42,534 bases of DNA from an uncultured Oscillospiraceae bacterium (GTDB lineage Bacteria > Bacillota > Clostridia > Oscillospirales > Oscillospiraceae): positions 1 to 42,534 of the forward strand of contig CAJULJ010000024.1 of NCBI GenBank assembly GCA_910587395.1, in the 5' to 3' direction. A program made the position numbers and the translations under genes. Position 1 is the stretch's first letter, and each line of letters begins with the position of its first letter. The notes beneath the pieces were generated by a model. The model worked only from the letters and a program-made list of their open reading frames with translations. It had not been told where the DNA came from and made no database searches. This document shows, one piece after another, positions 31,093-40,232 of the stretch.

Positions 31093-32889
31093 TCACGCTT
31101 TGTATCCGAAATTCGGAATTTGATTCCAGCGCCGGCGGAAATAGTGGGCGGCCAGCTTGGGACGGCGGTCACGGGTCAGCAGACCCTTTTTGTTCCCGTC
31201 CACCCGCATGGGTCCCTGGATGGTGGCAAAGTCGGCAAAGTTCCAGACCTGTTCGCCGATGAAGAAGGGGCGCTTGTCCAGCTCCGCATTCAAGCGGGAA
31301 TAGTAGTCCACCTGATACTCCTCGCTGAACATCTCTCCGTTGGTGTTGTGAACGCCGGGATAGGTGTCCGCCCCATATTCGGTGAGCATCAGCGGCTTGC
31401 CGGTGCCTGCCCAGAAGTCCAGCTCGGTGTTCAGCGCGTCGCAGGCGGCGTCAAGGTCGCCGCTCAGATTATACCAGCCGTAATACCGGTTGACACAGCA
31501 CACGTCCATGGCTCGGGTGATGATGTCGCGGGTGTAGTCGTTCTGACAGCACACCAGCGTAACAGGGCGGTTCTGGGGGTCGCAGGCGTGGGCCAGCTCA
31601 TAGAGGGGATGGAAATAATCGTAAGCGGACTGGGGAAAATGCTCCGTATCCGGCTCGTTGGCAATGGACCACATCACCACGCAGGGGTGGTTCTTGTCCC
31701 TGTCGATCATGTCCCGAATCACGTCCCCGTGGTGGTCCTTGACGCGCATGACCTCGTAGGGGTTCTGGGCCCCGCCCGCGTTGATGCCCACGGCGGGGAC
31801 CTCGTCGATGACCACGATACCCTCCCGGTCGCACAGGTCGTACATCTCCTCGGCGTAGGGGTAGTGGCTGGTGCGGAAGGAGTTGGCCCCCAGCCAGCGG
31901 ATCAGGGACACGTCCTTCACGTTCAGGCACTGATCCAGTCCGCGGCCGCGGAAGAAGGAGTCCTCATGCTTGCCGAAGCCCTTGAAATAGAAGGGCTTGC
32001 CGTTGATGAGGAATTTGTCCCCCTCCACCCTCACGGTGCGGACGCCGAAGGACACCTCATACAAATCCTCACCTTGGAACGTGACCTCGGCCCGGTAAAG
32101 GTAGGGCGCGCCGGGATTCCAGCGCTTGGCGTTGAGGATGGTGATACGCCCCTGGGCCCCCGTGGCAGAGCCCACCGCCTGGCCCTGGTGGTCCAGGATG
32201 GTCACCCGGACCTCGCCCTTGCCCGCCGTCTCCACGGTGTAGTCCACGATGCCGTTCTCGCCATCCACGCCGGGGACGATGGTGATGTCCTTGATGTAGT
32301 CCCGAGGTGTGGTGTAGAGCGTCACAGACCGGGTGATGCCCGCATAGTTGAAAAAGTCGAAATTGGGCCGGTTCTGGGGCTTACAGCGGGTCTTGGCCAG
32401 CTCGATGGAGGGGATTCCGGGGTTGTCCGACCCGAAGAATGCCACGCCCCCCTCGTTGCCCACGGGAAGGGTGGAGAAATCCACCCGGTTGTCCACCGCC
32501 ACGGTGAGGCGGTGCTCTCCCGACATGGCGTAGTCCGTCAGCTCAAACTCAAAGGGCAGGAAGCCCCCCTTGTACTCCCCCAGGAAGCAATTGTCGATCC
32601 ACACCTGGGCGGCGTGGGTCACCGCGCCAAAGCGCAGCCACAGCCGCTGGCCCATCACCTGCTCGGGGATGCTGATGGCGCGCTGGTACACCACCCAGCC
32701 GTAATGAGAGCGCAGATTCACATCGTCCCTCTGGTCGTTGTAGGAGGCGGGCACCGCCATGGTCATGGGCTCCGGCAGAGGACCCTGGGCCCACTCATGT
32801 GGCCATTGATCCGCCCCGGCGGTCTGGAAGTCCCACACGCCCCCCAGATCAAAGACCATTCGGGACCTGCTCAGCTTTGGATAAAGCAT
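31093..32889 (-). CDS. uidA: Beta-glucuronidase (GH2)
   Basis: Hydrolyses beta-D-glucuronides to free glucuronic acid in the cytoplasm. The 598-residue protein matches E. coli UidA (603) in length and layout: sugar-binding domain, immunoglobulin-like domain and TIM barrel. Catalytic acid/base Glu is in SIANEPDTE (about residue 412), nucleophile Glu in LTEYGAD (about 503), and the glucuronate-specific N-x-K is present in DGNKKG (about 564-568), which separates it from beta-galactosidases. The active-site loop after PAVGIN is about ten residues shorter than in E. coli, so it is not a loop-1 enzyme in the drug-glucuronide sense. No signal peptide. It is 3 bases downstream of the GH78 gene in the same operon. 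AGAGGAA precedes the ATG. Confidence 0.95.
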   Translation of the reverse strand: MLYPKLSRSRMVFDLGGVWDFQTAGADQWPHEWAQGPLPEPMTMAVPASYNDQRDDVNLRSHYGWVVYQRAISIPEQVMGQRLWLRFGAVTHAAQVWIDNCFLGEYKGGFLPFEFELTDYAMSGEHRLTVAVDNRVDFSTLPVGNEGGVAFFGSDNPGIPSIELAKTRCKPQNRPNFDFFNYAGITRSVTLYTTPRDYIKDITIVPGVDGENGIVDYTVETAGKGEVRVTILDHQGQAVGSATGAQGRITILNAKRWNPGAPYLYRAEVTFQGEDLYEVSFGVRTVRVEGDKFLINGKPFYFKGFGKHEDSFFRGRGLDQCLNVKDVSLIRWLGANSFRTSHYPYAEEMYDLCDREGIVVIDEVPAVGINAGGAQNPYEVMRVKDHHGDVIRDMIDRDKNHPCVVMWSIANEPDTEHFPQSAYDYFHPLYELAHACDPQNRPVTLVCCQNDYTRDIITRAMDVCCVNRYYGWYNLSGDLDAACDALNTELDFWAGTGKPLMLTEYGADTYPGVHNTNGEMFSEEYQVDYYSRLNAELDKRPFFIGEQVWNFADFATIQGPMRVDGNKKGLLTRDRRPKLAAHYFRRRWNQIPNFGYKA

Positions 32890-32892
32890 CGT

Positions 32893-35055
32893 TCATTCCT
32901 CTTTTCTGTTTTCATTCCTGGGCCGGACCGTCAGCGCGGCCCGCCAGTTTTCCTGCCTCACGCTCAACAGCTGCCCGCGAAACGGCACCTGCAGCGCGAA
33001 ATCGTCCACCTTCCCCGGCAGATGGGGCTCGAAGCGGAACCCTCCCGGCCTGTCCGGGTCGGGCCGCACCCCGGCCAGCTCCTCGACGATCAGCGGAATG
33101 GCCCCGCCGGCCCAGGGGTGGCACAGGCTGGCGTTCCATTTCTGGTCCTTTCCCCAGACCTCGAAGCAGGCGGAGGCCCCCTCCCGGAGCATATTGCGCC
33201 AGCCGTACTCGTCCGTCCGGGTCAGCAGGCGGTACAAAGCATCGTGCTTCCCCAGCCGCCCCAGGCCCCGCAGGGCAAAGTACATGGGCAGCGGTCCACA
33301 GGCCCGTCCCGGCGTCAGCAGCAGCCTTTCATATGCCACCGAGCCCTCCGGCGGCATGAGGCCAAAGCAGGCGGCGTACAGATTGGCATGGAGGGAGCAG
33401 TGCTCGCTTACCTCGCTGTCGGCAAACAGGTTTTGCTTCTCCCGCCAGAAGCTCCGGCGGAACGCCCGGCCCACCCGCCCGGACGCGAACAGCCGGGATA
33501 TGCCCAGCACCCGCTCCATCTTCTCCTTCATCAGCAGAAAGCCGTACCACAGGGCGTTGACAACGTTGTGGCATCCCTCCCCCACCTCCGGGCGGGTCAG
33601 AGGGAAGTCGTAGCCGTCCCGCAGATTTTCCGGCCAGTCCACCATGTTCCAGCCGTGGGACACGTTCTCCAACAGGCCGTCGGAGCGCTGATATCCGGCG
33701 AAATACACCGCGATCCCCTTTACGGTGGGATAGCACTCCCACAAAAACTCCCTGTCCCCCGTAAAGTCGTAGTCCGTCAGCGCAAGAGCCGGGAACAGCA
33801 GGGAATAATCGGCGATCTCCTGCATCAGCGCCCCCGGAGCCACCGCCATCAGAGAGGGCGTCACCCGCGCGGAGGCTATGAAATCCCGGGCGCACTTGCG
33901 CAGAAGCTCCGTCTTTCCCGTCAGCCAGACCTGAGAGCGGACAGTGACGACGGCGTCTCCCAGATACTGCCCCTTCTCCCGGCTGGGGCAGTCCAGATAG
34001 CTCTCCTGACTGCCGCAGCGCACCGCGTTTTTGCAGATTTGGAAGATGTCCTCCAGCTCATCCCGCCGGCAGGACAGGGTGCACAGCTTGTCCTCCATGG
34101 GGTAGTGCCGCTCCCATACCCAGCACTCGGACAGCTGTGGGCCGCCGTCCAGCCCCAGCACCTCCACATAGCGGAAGGCTTTGTAGTCATATTGGTGGAG
34201 GACGCTCTTCCCCCTCCCCAGCGTCCAGGTTTCCTCATAGCGGCAGTCACAGCGCATGTCGTACCGCACCCGGCCCGCCTCGTCCAGCTCCTCGCCGAAG
34301 CGGAGGGTGAGCTGTTCCCCCTTTTTGCCTCTGGCCGCGGCGTGAAGGGTTCCCGTCCTCTCGCGCCCAAAGTCCAGCTGGATGCCGCCGGGGACGGAAC
34401 GGCGCTCCGCCGCCTCCACCCGGTTCCGGCACAGGTTTTCGGTGTGCTGAGGGGACAGGCTGTAATCCGCCCACAGCGCCGGGACCAGATGGCCCCAGCC
34501 GCTGTCGTCAAACCTGGGCCTCTCCCAGCCCTCGGGCCACAGACGGCTGTCGAAGTTTTCCAGAAACTGGGTGTCATAGCCCACTGTCTCCCCAGAATAG
34601 GCGGCACAGACTTGATACCGCCAGCTTTCATCGCACCGGGCCGCCACCTTATTCCTTCGAACAAAGGCCGCCCACACGCCGAACCGCCCGTCCCCGCTGT
34701 TCCAGACCCGGTTCACCAGCCCCTGATAGTAGAGGTGCAGGGCCACCGTCACCGTCCGCCCGCCCTTGACGGGATATTCCTGGTAACAATACCGGTCCGG
34801 ATAGGCGGGCGCGGGCCCCTGGCCCAGCCACTTCCCGTCCAGCCATGCCTGATAACAGTCGTCGGCGCTGAGCCGCAGGACACAGGGGCCCTCCGGCAGC
34901 TTCACCTGCCCCCGCACCAGCACGTGGAGGTTTCGGGGCGCGCCCGTCTCAGGCAGGGGCCGCTTGTCCTGCTCCCGGCGGAATACGTCGATCTGCCGCA
35001 CGCTTTCCCACTCTGGGATCGTCATCCATCCCGCCTTTGTTCCCGCTTCCCCCAT
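32893..35055 (-). CDS. Alpha-L-rhamnosidase-like glycoside hydrolase (GH78)
   Basis: A 720-residue enzyme with N-terminal beta-sandwich domains (LRLSADDCYQAWLDGKWLGQGP, FDDSGWGHL), a middle part with QLDFGRERTG and FGEELDEAG, an (alpha/alpha)6 barrel carrying DCPSREKGQYLGDA (about residues 353-366, the GH78 catalytic-acid region) and the C-terminal ASLCHPWAGGA. This order is that of alpha-L-rhamnosidases. The RExxGQYLGD form differs somewhat from the usual RDERxGWxGD, so a related unsaturated or modified substrate is possible. No signal peptide, so it acts on imported oligosaccharides. ATG 35055 is preferred because AGGAG lies 9 bases upstream; ATG 35064 touches that site. First gene of the operon with beta-glucuronidase. 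Confidence 0.83.
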   Translation of the reverse strand: MGEAGTKAGWMTIPEWESVRQIDVFRREQDKRPLPETGAPRNLHVLVRGQVKLPEGPCVLRLSADDCYQAWLDGKWLGQGPAPAYPDRYCYQEYPVKGGRTVTVALHLYYQGLVNRVWNSGDGRFGVWAAFVRRNKVAARCDESWRYQVCAAYSGETVGYDTQFLENFDSRLWPEGWERPRFDDSGWGHLVPALWADYSLSPQHTENLCRNRVEAAERRSVPGGIQLDFGRERTGTLHAAARGKKGEQLTLRFGEELDEAGRVRYDMRCDCRYEETWTLGRGKSVLHQYDYKAFRYVEVLGLDGGPQLSECWVWERHYPMEDKLCTLSCRRDELEDIFQICKNAVRCGSQESYLDCPSREKGQYLGDAVVTVRSQVWLTGKTELLRKCARDFIASARVTPSLMAVAPGALMQEIADYSLLFPALALTDYDFTGDREFLWECYPTVKGIAVYFAGYQRSDGLLENVSHGWNMVDWPENLRDGYDFPLTRPEVGEGCHNVVNALWYGFLLMKEKMERVLGISRLFASGRVGRAFRRSFWREKQNLFADSEVSEHCSLHANLYAACFGLMPPEGSVAYERLLLTPGRACGPLPMYFALRGLGRLGKHDALYRLLTRTDEYGWRNMLREGASACFEVWGKDQKWNASLCHPWAGGAIPLIVEELAGVRPDPDRPGGFRFEPHLPGKVDDFALQVPFRGQLLSVRQENWRAALTVRPRNENRKEE

Positions 35056-35083
35056 GACTCTCATCTCCTTTTTTATTTAATTG

Positions 35084-35113
35084 ATTATAGACTCCAACCA
35101 GGTCAAATGGCAA
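35084..35113 (-). promoter_or_regulatory. Promoter of GH78-beta-glucuronidase operon
   Basis: On the minus strand TTGCCA (35113-35108), 18-base spacer and TATAAT (35089-35084). An AT-rich inverted repeat (AATAT at 35119, ATATT at 35129) lies just upstream and could be an activator site or UP element. Confidence 0.7.
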
Positions 35114-35159
35114 TACAAAATATTGAGGATATTATATAATTTTATCTACCATACAAGCA

Positions 35160-35189
35160 TTGACAAACCAGGGGAAAAGTGGTTAAACT
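35160..35189 (+). promoter_or_regulatory. Promoter of antiporter-nucleotidyltransferase operon
   Basis: TTGACA (35160-35165) with TAAACT (35184-35189) at 18 bases, or TTAAAC at 17. A perfect 10-bp palindrome AACTATAGTT (35186-35195) overlaps the -10 end and could be a repressor site. Confidence 0.6.
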
Positions 35190-35265
35190 ATAGTTGATTT
35201 GATATGCCTGTACACATCAGAGCCTGACCCCGGCCGCAGCAGCTGAGGTCCTGGGAGGTATTTTC

Positions 35266-36237
35266 ATGATTGTCCCGGTTCTCCTGTTCACCGTGGGGCT
35301 GGTATTTCTCATCAAGGGAGGCGACTGGTTCGTGGACGGCGCCACCGGCATCGCCCGGCGGTTCGGTCTGCCCGAGCTGCTCATCGGCGCCACGGTGGTC
35401 TCCATCGGCACCACCCTGCCCGAGGTGATGGTGTCCACCACCTCCGCCATCAGCGGCCACGGCGAAATCGCCTATGGCAACGCCATCGGCTCCGTCATCT
35501 GCAACACCGCCCTCATCGCCGCCATCACGGTGGCCGTTCGCCCCGGCAGGGTGGACCCCAGGTCCCTGCGCCTGCCGGTGGCCTTTTTCTTCACCGCCGC
35601 CGCCGTTTACGCCGGGATCGCCTACACCACCGGCTATTTCAGCCAGATTTCCGGCTTTATCATGCTGGCCATGTTTGTGGTCTACATGGCCGCCACCATC
35701 TGGCAGATGAAGTCGGACTCCAACTCCAGGCCCCGCCCCGCCGCCCAGCCTCAGACTGAGGAGAGCTCTATCCTCAAGGACATCCTCATGATCGTGGCCG
35801 GAGCCGCCCTCATCGCGGTGGGGGCCAACCTGCTGGTGGACAACGGCACCCTCATTGCCCAGGCTTTGGGCGTTCCGGAGTCGGTCATCGCCCTCACCTT
35901 TGTGGCTTTGGGCACCTCGCTGCCCGAGCTGGTCACCGCCATCGCCTCCCTGGCCAAGGGCCACGGGGCGCTGTCTCTGGGCAACGTCATTGGAGCCAAC
36001 CTGTTCAATCTGGTGCTGGTGTCCGGCGTGTCGGTGACACTGGCCCCCTTCTCCATCCCCGAAAACTCCACCATTGCCGGACATAACGCCTCTCTGGTGC
36101 TGGACATTCCCGTGATGCTCTTTGCCATGGCATTCCTCACGCTCCCCGCCCTCAAGCGCGGGAAGCTCAGCCGCATCCAGGGTGTCGTTCTGCTGGCGGT
36201 ATACGCGGCGTTCTGCGCCATCCAGTTTACCATTTGA
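35266..36237 (+). CDS. Calcium/sodium antiporter (CaCA family, YrbG-like)
   Basis: A 323-residue cation/Ca exchanger of the inner membrane, with about ten hydrophobic segments in two inverted repeats. The alpha repeats are visible: IGATVVSIGTTLPEVMVSTTSA in the first half (motif GTTLPE) and ALTFVALGTSLPELVTAI in the second (motif GTSLPE), with GNAIGSVICN and GNVIGANLFN following each. An acidic hydrophilic loop separates the halves (about residues 145-165). GGGAGGT is 6 bases before ATG 35266. It shares an operon with the nucleotidyltransferase downstream, with a gap of 32 bases; no obvious functional link. Confidence 0.92.
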   Translation: MIVPVLLFTVGLVFLIKGGDWFVDGATGIARRFGLPELLIGATVVSIGTTLPEVMVSTTSAISGHGEIAYGNAIGSVICNTALIAAITVAVRPGRVDPRSLRLPVAFFFTAAAVYAGIAYTTGYFSQISGFIMLAMFVVYMAATIWQMKSDSNSRPRPAAQPQTEESSILKDILMIVAGAALIAVGANLLVDNGTLIAQALGVPESVIALTFVALGTSLPELVTAIASLAKGHGALSLGNVIGANLFNLVLVSGVSVTLAPFSIPENSTIAGHNASLVLDIPVMLFAMAFLTLPALKRGKLSRIQGVVLLAVYAAFCAIQFTI

Positions 36238-36269
36238 CCGGGGTTGTGCACCCCAAGGAGGTACTTCCC

Positions 36270-37181
36270 ATGAAAAAGCCGGTCCTCGTCATTATGGCCG
36301 CGGGCATGGGCAGCCGCTATGGCGGGTGCAAGCAGATGGACCCTGTGGGCGGCCATGACCAGGTCATTTTGGATTACTCCATTTACGACGCCCGCCGGGC
36401 TGGGTTTGAGACGGTGGTTTTTGTCATCAAACACGAAATTGAGGCGGATTTCAAGCAGCGCATCGGCTCACGGGTGGAGCGGCACATGGACGTGCGCTAC
36501 GCTTTTCAGCGCATGGACGATTTGCCGGAGGGCTACGCCATCCCCGAAGGCCGCACCAAGCCCTGGGGCACCGCCCAGGCGGCGCTGGCGGCTCAGCCCT
36601 TCGTCGACGGACCCTTCGCCATCATCAACGCCGACGATTATTACGGCCCGGAGGCGTTTCGGGTCATTTACGACTACCTGTGCGCCCATCCGGACGGAGA
36701 TGAGTACGCCACCGTAGCCTACCGCCTGGAGAACACCGTCACCGACTACGGACACGTGGCCCGCGGCGTATGCGAGGTGGGGGCGGACGGCTGCCTCACC
36801 GGCATTGTGGAGCGCACCCGCATCGAAAAAGGCCCGCCTCCCCGTTACACTGAGGACGGCGGACAGACCTGGACCGAGCTGCCTGGGGACACCATGGTGT
36901 CCATGAACTTCTGGGGGTTCAACCCCTCCCTGCTGGAGCGAGCCCGGGAACGGTTCCCGAATTTTCTGGACCATGCTCTGGCAGAAAACCCCATGAAGGC
37001 GGAATACCTGCTCCCCACCCTGGTGGGGCAGCTGATTGCGGCGGGCAAGGCCAGCGTGCGGGCCCTGTCCTCCGGGGACAAGTGGTACGGCGTCACCTAC
37101 AAAGAGGACAAACCCGCCGTGTCCGCCGCCATCGCCCGGATGACGCGGGAGGGGCTTTACCCCGACAACCTTTGGGCTTGA
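36270..37181 (+). CDS. Sugar-1-phosphate nucleotidyltransferase-like protein
   Basis: A 303-residue NTP_transferase-fold protein. The nucleotide-binding signature is at the N-terminus: VIMAAGMGSRYGGCKQMDPVG (motif GxGxR...K), followed by the metal/sugar site INADDYYG (near residue 110), ENTVTDYGHVARG, and FWGFNPS. It is not GalU (no GTAKA pattern), nor a clear RmlA or GlmU; the specific sugar is unknown. Convergent with galT-galK, so a role in making a UDP-hexose for the Leloir pathway is conceivable but unproven. ATG 36270 is preceded by AAGGAGG at 9 bases; an earlier in-frame start overlaps the antiporter stop. Confidence 0.82.
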   Translation: MKKPVLVIMAAGMGSRYGGCKQMDPVGGHDQVILDYSIYDARRAGFETVVFVIKHEIEADFKQRIGSRVERHMDVRYAFQRMDDLPEGYAIPEGRTKPWGTAQAALAAQPFVDGPFAIINADDYYGPEAFRVIYDYLCAHPDGDEYATVAYRLENTVTDYGHVARGVCEVGADGCLTGIVERTRIEKGPPPRYTEDGGQTWTELPGDTMVSMNFWGFNPSLLERARERFPNFLDHALAENPMKAEYLLPTLVGQLIAAGKASVRALSSGDKWYGVTYKEDKPAVSAAIARMTREGLYPDNLWA

Positions 37182-37188
37182 ACATGTG

Positions 37189-37221
37189 AAAGAGCGGACC
37201 GGTTGACCGGTCCGCTCTTTT
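37189..37221. terminator. Bidirectional terminator between nucleotidyltransferase and galT
   Basis: A 14-bp perfect stem (AAAGAGCGGACCGG at 37189-37202 with 37207-37220), TTGA loop and TTTT. The A-rich left side gives a T-tract on the minus strand, so it also serves galT. Confidence 0.92.
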
Positions 37222-37234
37222 CGTCCAAAAACAG

Positions 37235-38725
37235 TCAGATGGCGCTCAGGAATTTCAGGAACCGCTCCCTGCCCTCCGGGGTGCGGGCATAGACACCGCA
37301 GTGCTCCAGCACCTTGGCAAACACCTTGCCCGTCTCCCGCTTCACCAGATCCAGCGCCGCTTCCCTGCTGATCGGACTTCCAGGCGCGAAGCCCTCCGCC
37401 CAGTCGGCGTGCTTGGCGGTGAGTTCATTAGCGCGGAGGTCCCCGCCGCCGGAAAGAGCCTCCGCGACGGCGGACAGCTCCTCCTTCAGCCGGGCCGGAA
37501 GCACTGCCAGACCCATCACCTCAATGAGGCCGATATTCTCCTTCTTGATGTGGTGCAGCTCGGCGTGGGGATGGTACACGCCCAGAGGGTGCTCCCCGGT
37601 GGTAATGTTGTTACGCAGCACCAGATCCAGCTCATATCTGCTCCCCCGCTTCCGGGCGATAGGGGTGATGGTGTTGTGGGGCTCGCCCTCCGTCTCGGCG
37701 AAGATGAACGCGCTTTCGTCGGTGTAGCCCCGCCAGGCGCTCAGAATCCTGTCCGCCAGGTCGACCAGGCGCGGCCGGTCTTCAGACGCGATGCGCACCA
37801 CCGACATGGGCCACTTCACAATGCCCCCCTCCACATCCTCAAACCCGGGGAAGGTGAAGGAGGTTTCCACCGGGGCTTTTTCCATGGCAAAGGTGTACCG
37901 CCCGCCCTGGAAGTGGTCATGGGCCAGAATGGAGCCGCCCACGATGGGCAGGTCCGCGTTGGAGCCCACGAAGTAGTGCGGGAACTGGCCCACAAAGTCC
38001 AGCAGCTTGCAAAAGCAGGCCCGGTCGATTTTCATGGGCACATGCTGGCTGTTGAAGCAGATGCAGTGCTCATTGTAGTAGACATAGGGGGAGTATTGCA
38101 GGAACCAGGGGGAGTCATTGATGGTGATGGGCACAATCCGGTGATTTTGCCGGGCGGGGTGATTCACCCGGCCTGCGTAGCCCTCATTTTCCACGCACAG
38201 CAGGCACCGGGGATAGGCGGAGACGGGCAGGTTTTTCGCCGCCGCGATGGCCTTGGGGTCCTTCTCCGGCTTGGACAGGTTGATGGTCACGTCCAGCTCG
38301 CCGTAAGGGGTGGGCGCCTTCCACTGAATGTCTCTGGCGATGCGGTCCCGGCGGATATAGTTGGTGTCCTGGCTGAATTTGTAATACCAGTCGGTGGCCT
38401 TCCGAGGGTCCTCCCGGTACAGCGCCTGGAACCGCTCAATGACCTGAGCCGGACGCGGGGTGAGCCGACCCATCAGCTCGGTGTCAAATAGGTCGCGATA
38501 CACCACGGAGCCCTCCGCCAGCACGCCCCGCCGGTGGGCGTCGTCCAGCAGTTCCTCCAGCACCGGCGCCAGCTCCACCTCTCCCCACTCCCGGCCGGGG
38601 TCGGTGTAGCTGCCGATTTTCAGAACCCCCAGAATGGCGTTCACCGCCCAGTCCTTCTCACAGGGCTGGATAAGCCCCCTTTGCAGGGCATATGCGGCCA
38701 GCTTGGAAACAGCATTGTCAACCAT
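37235..38725 (-). CDS. galT: UDP-glucose--hexose-1-phosphate uridylyltransferase (class II)
   Basis: Leloir enzyme exchanging UMP between UDP-glucose and galactose-1-phosphate. The 496-residue length and lack of similarity to E. coli GalT (348) mark it as the Firmicutes class II form. Seen: an N-terminal RGLIQPCEKDW block, YKFSQDTNYIRRDRIARD, LPVSAYPRCLLCVENEGY with CxxC-like cysteines, YNEHCICFNSQH, and the active-site His loop GGSILAHDHFQGG (about residues 265-277). GGGAGG lies 10 bases before the ATG. It is 15 bases downstream of galK in the same operon. Confidence 0.96.
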   Translation of the reverse strand: MVDNAVSKLAAYALQRGLIQPCEKDWAVNAILGVLKIGSYTDPGREWGEVELAPVLEELLDDAHRRGVLAEGSVVYRDLFDTELMGRLTPRPAQVIERFQALYREDPRKATDWYYKFSQDTNYIRRDRIARDIQWKAPTPYGELDVTINLSKPEKDPKAIAAAKNLPVSAYPRCLLCVENEGYAGRVNHPARQNHRIVPITINDSPWFLQYSPYVYYNEHCICFNSQHVPMKIDRACFCKLLDFVGQFPHYFVGSNADLPIVGGSILAHDHFQGGRYTFAMEKAPVETSFTFPGFEDVEGGIVKWPMSVVRIASEDRPRLVDLADRILSAWRGYTDESAFIFAETEGEPHNTITPIARKRGSRYELDLVLRNNITTGEHPLGVYHPHAELHHIKKENIGLIEVMGLAVLPARLKEELSAVAEALSGGGDLRANELTAKHADWAEGFAPGSPISREAALDLVKRETGKVFAKVLEHCGVYARTPEGRERFLKFLSAI

Positions 38726-38740
38726 GATTCAGCGCCTCCC

Positions 38741-40039
38741 TTATTCCGCCACCACACAGCCGCCCTGGGGGCGGATGTGGAGGATGTGGCACTTGCCCTG
38801 GCCCAGCAGGGCCTCCATGCCGGTTTTGAACAGGCTCAGCCGGTCCTCCGGCACGAACGCCTGAATGGTGCCCGCAAAGCCGCCGCCGTGGACCCGGACC
38901 GCCCCGGCGCCATCCAGCAGCTCCTGCGCCACGGCCAGAACCAGGGGGATGGCCTGTTGCCTGGGGTCGGAGATGGACCAGGTGTTTTGCAGATGCAGCT
39001 CAGAGGACCGGCCGGAGGCGTTCACCAGCGTCAGGAACCGGTCAAAATCCCCCGCCTTGAGGGCCTCCGCCTCCTGGACAGCCCGACGGTCGTCGTCATA
39101 AAAGTGCATGGCCCGGAGCACCGCCCGGTCGCCGCATTCCTTACGCAGAGCGGAGATGGCCGCGCGGAAATGCTGCTGGGGCACGTCCCGCAAAACCTTC
39201 TTCCCGAAACAGGCCGCCACCGCGCCCATTTCCCGGGTGATATCGGCGTAATCGTCGGTGAGGTCGCCGTGGCTGGAGCAGGTGTCCACAATGCACAGGG
39301 CGTGGCCGGATTTGGCGAAGTCGTAATCCACCCGCTCCACCACCGGATTGGCGGGGTCATTGAAGTCGATGAATACCGCGCCGCCCACCGAGGAGCCCAT
39401 CTGGTCCATCAGGCCGCAGGGCTTGCCGAAATAGACGTTCTCGGCGTACTGGCCGATTTTGGCGATGGCGACGGCGTCCAGCTCATCCTTGCAGCAGAAG
39501 TGGTTGAAAATGCTGCCGACCAACGTCTCATAGGCGGCGGAGGAGGACAGTCCGGAGCCGGACAGCACGGTGGAATTGGCGCAGGCGTCAAAGCCGGACA
39601 GGGTGTAGCCAAGCTCGGTGATTTTGGCCGCCACCCCCCGGACCAGGGCGGCGGAGGTGTTCTCCTCCTTCTTTTTCGGGGCCAGGTCGTCCAGGGAGAT
39701 TTCCAGCGCGGGATAGCCCTCGGACTGAATGCGCACCATGCGCGTACCGTTGGGGGCGGCGCAGGCCAGCATATCCAGATCCACGCTGCCGCACAGCACG
39801 CGGCCGTGCTGGTGGTCGGTGTGGTTGCCGCCGATCTCCGTGCGGCCGGGGCCGCTGAACAACGCCGCGCCCTGGGCGTCGGCTCCGTAGCGGGCGGCGA
39901 AGGTCTCCACCGTGTGGACGCACCGCGCCCGGGCCTCGTCCAGCCGCCGGACGGCGCCGTCCAGCGCGTAGAGGGTAGCCAGAGCCTGGTCATGGGTCCC
40001 ATTTTTCAGGGCGGTCAACAGTTGCGTACAGTCAGACAT
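38741..40039 (-). CDS. galK: Galactokinase
   Basis: Phosphorylates galactose to galactose-1-phosphate. The 432-residue GHMP kinase has the galactokinase signature GRTEIGGNHTDHQHG (about residues 64-78), the phosphate-binding loop LSGSGLSSSAAYE, GLMDQMGSSVGGA and the C-terminal VHGGGFAGTIQAF. It is slightly longer at the N-terminus than E. coli GalK (382). GAGGTGAG lies 4 bases before the ATG. First gene of galK-galT; galE and a galactose transporter are not seen. Confidence 0.96.
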   Translation of the reverse strand: MSDCTQLLTALKNGTHDQALATLYALDGAVRRLDEARARCVHTVETFAARYGADAQGAALFSGPGRTEIGGNHTDHQHGRVLCGSVDLDMLACAAPNGTRMVRIQSEGYPALEISLDDLAPKKKEENTSAALVRGVAAKITELGYTLSGFDACANSTVLSGSGLSSSAAYETLVGSIFNHFCCKDELDAVAIAKIGQYAENVYFGKPCGLMDQMGSSVGGAVFIDFNDPANPVVERVDYDFAKSGHALCIVDTCSSHGDLTDDYADITREMGAVAACFGKKVLRDVPQQHFRAAISALRKECGDRAVLRAMHFYDDDRRAVQEAEALKAGDFDRFLTLVNASGRSSELHLQNTWSISDPRQQAIPLVLAVAQELLDGAGAVRVHGGGFAGTIQAFVPEDRLSLFKTGMEALLGQGKCHILHIRPQGGCVVAE

Positions 40040-40108
40040 CCTCTCACCTCATTTGTGATTTCTCAAAAATCCGGACGGCCTGTGCCATCCTCTGCATCAT
40101 ACGATACT

Positions 40109-40137
40109 ACCATACCACAGCGAACAATTTTTGGCAA
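40109..40137 (-). promoter_or_regulatory. Promoter of galK-galT operon
   Basis: On the minus strand TTGCCA (40137-40132), 17-base spacer and TATGGT (40114-40109) with a TGG extension. The leader to galK is about 63 bases; no clear operator was recognised. Confidence 0.7.
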
Positions 40138-40191
40138 GAACGGCTTGCGGAAAACCGGTACAAAAGCGCGGCGCTCAGTACGGCGGCTGGT

Positions 40192-40222
40192 AAAAAGCCC
40201 CGCGCCGGATGGCGCGGGGCTT
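40192..40222 (-). terminator. Terminator of SGNH-deacetylase fusion gene
   Basis: A 12-bp perfect stem (40195-40206 with 40211-40222), GGAT loop and five T residues on the minus strand, 10 bases after the stop. Confidence 0.9.
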
Positions 40223-40232
40223 CGAGACGCGT

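Noticed and set aside
30979..35139. A 1386-residue open frame on the plus strand across the glycosidase operon
   Set aside because: It is the antisense shadow of two well-recognised enzymes on the minus strand. GC-rich codon bias removes stop codons from the opposite strand; it has no ribosome site and no recognisable domain.
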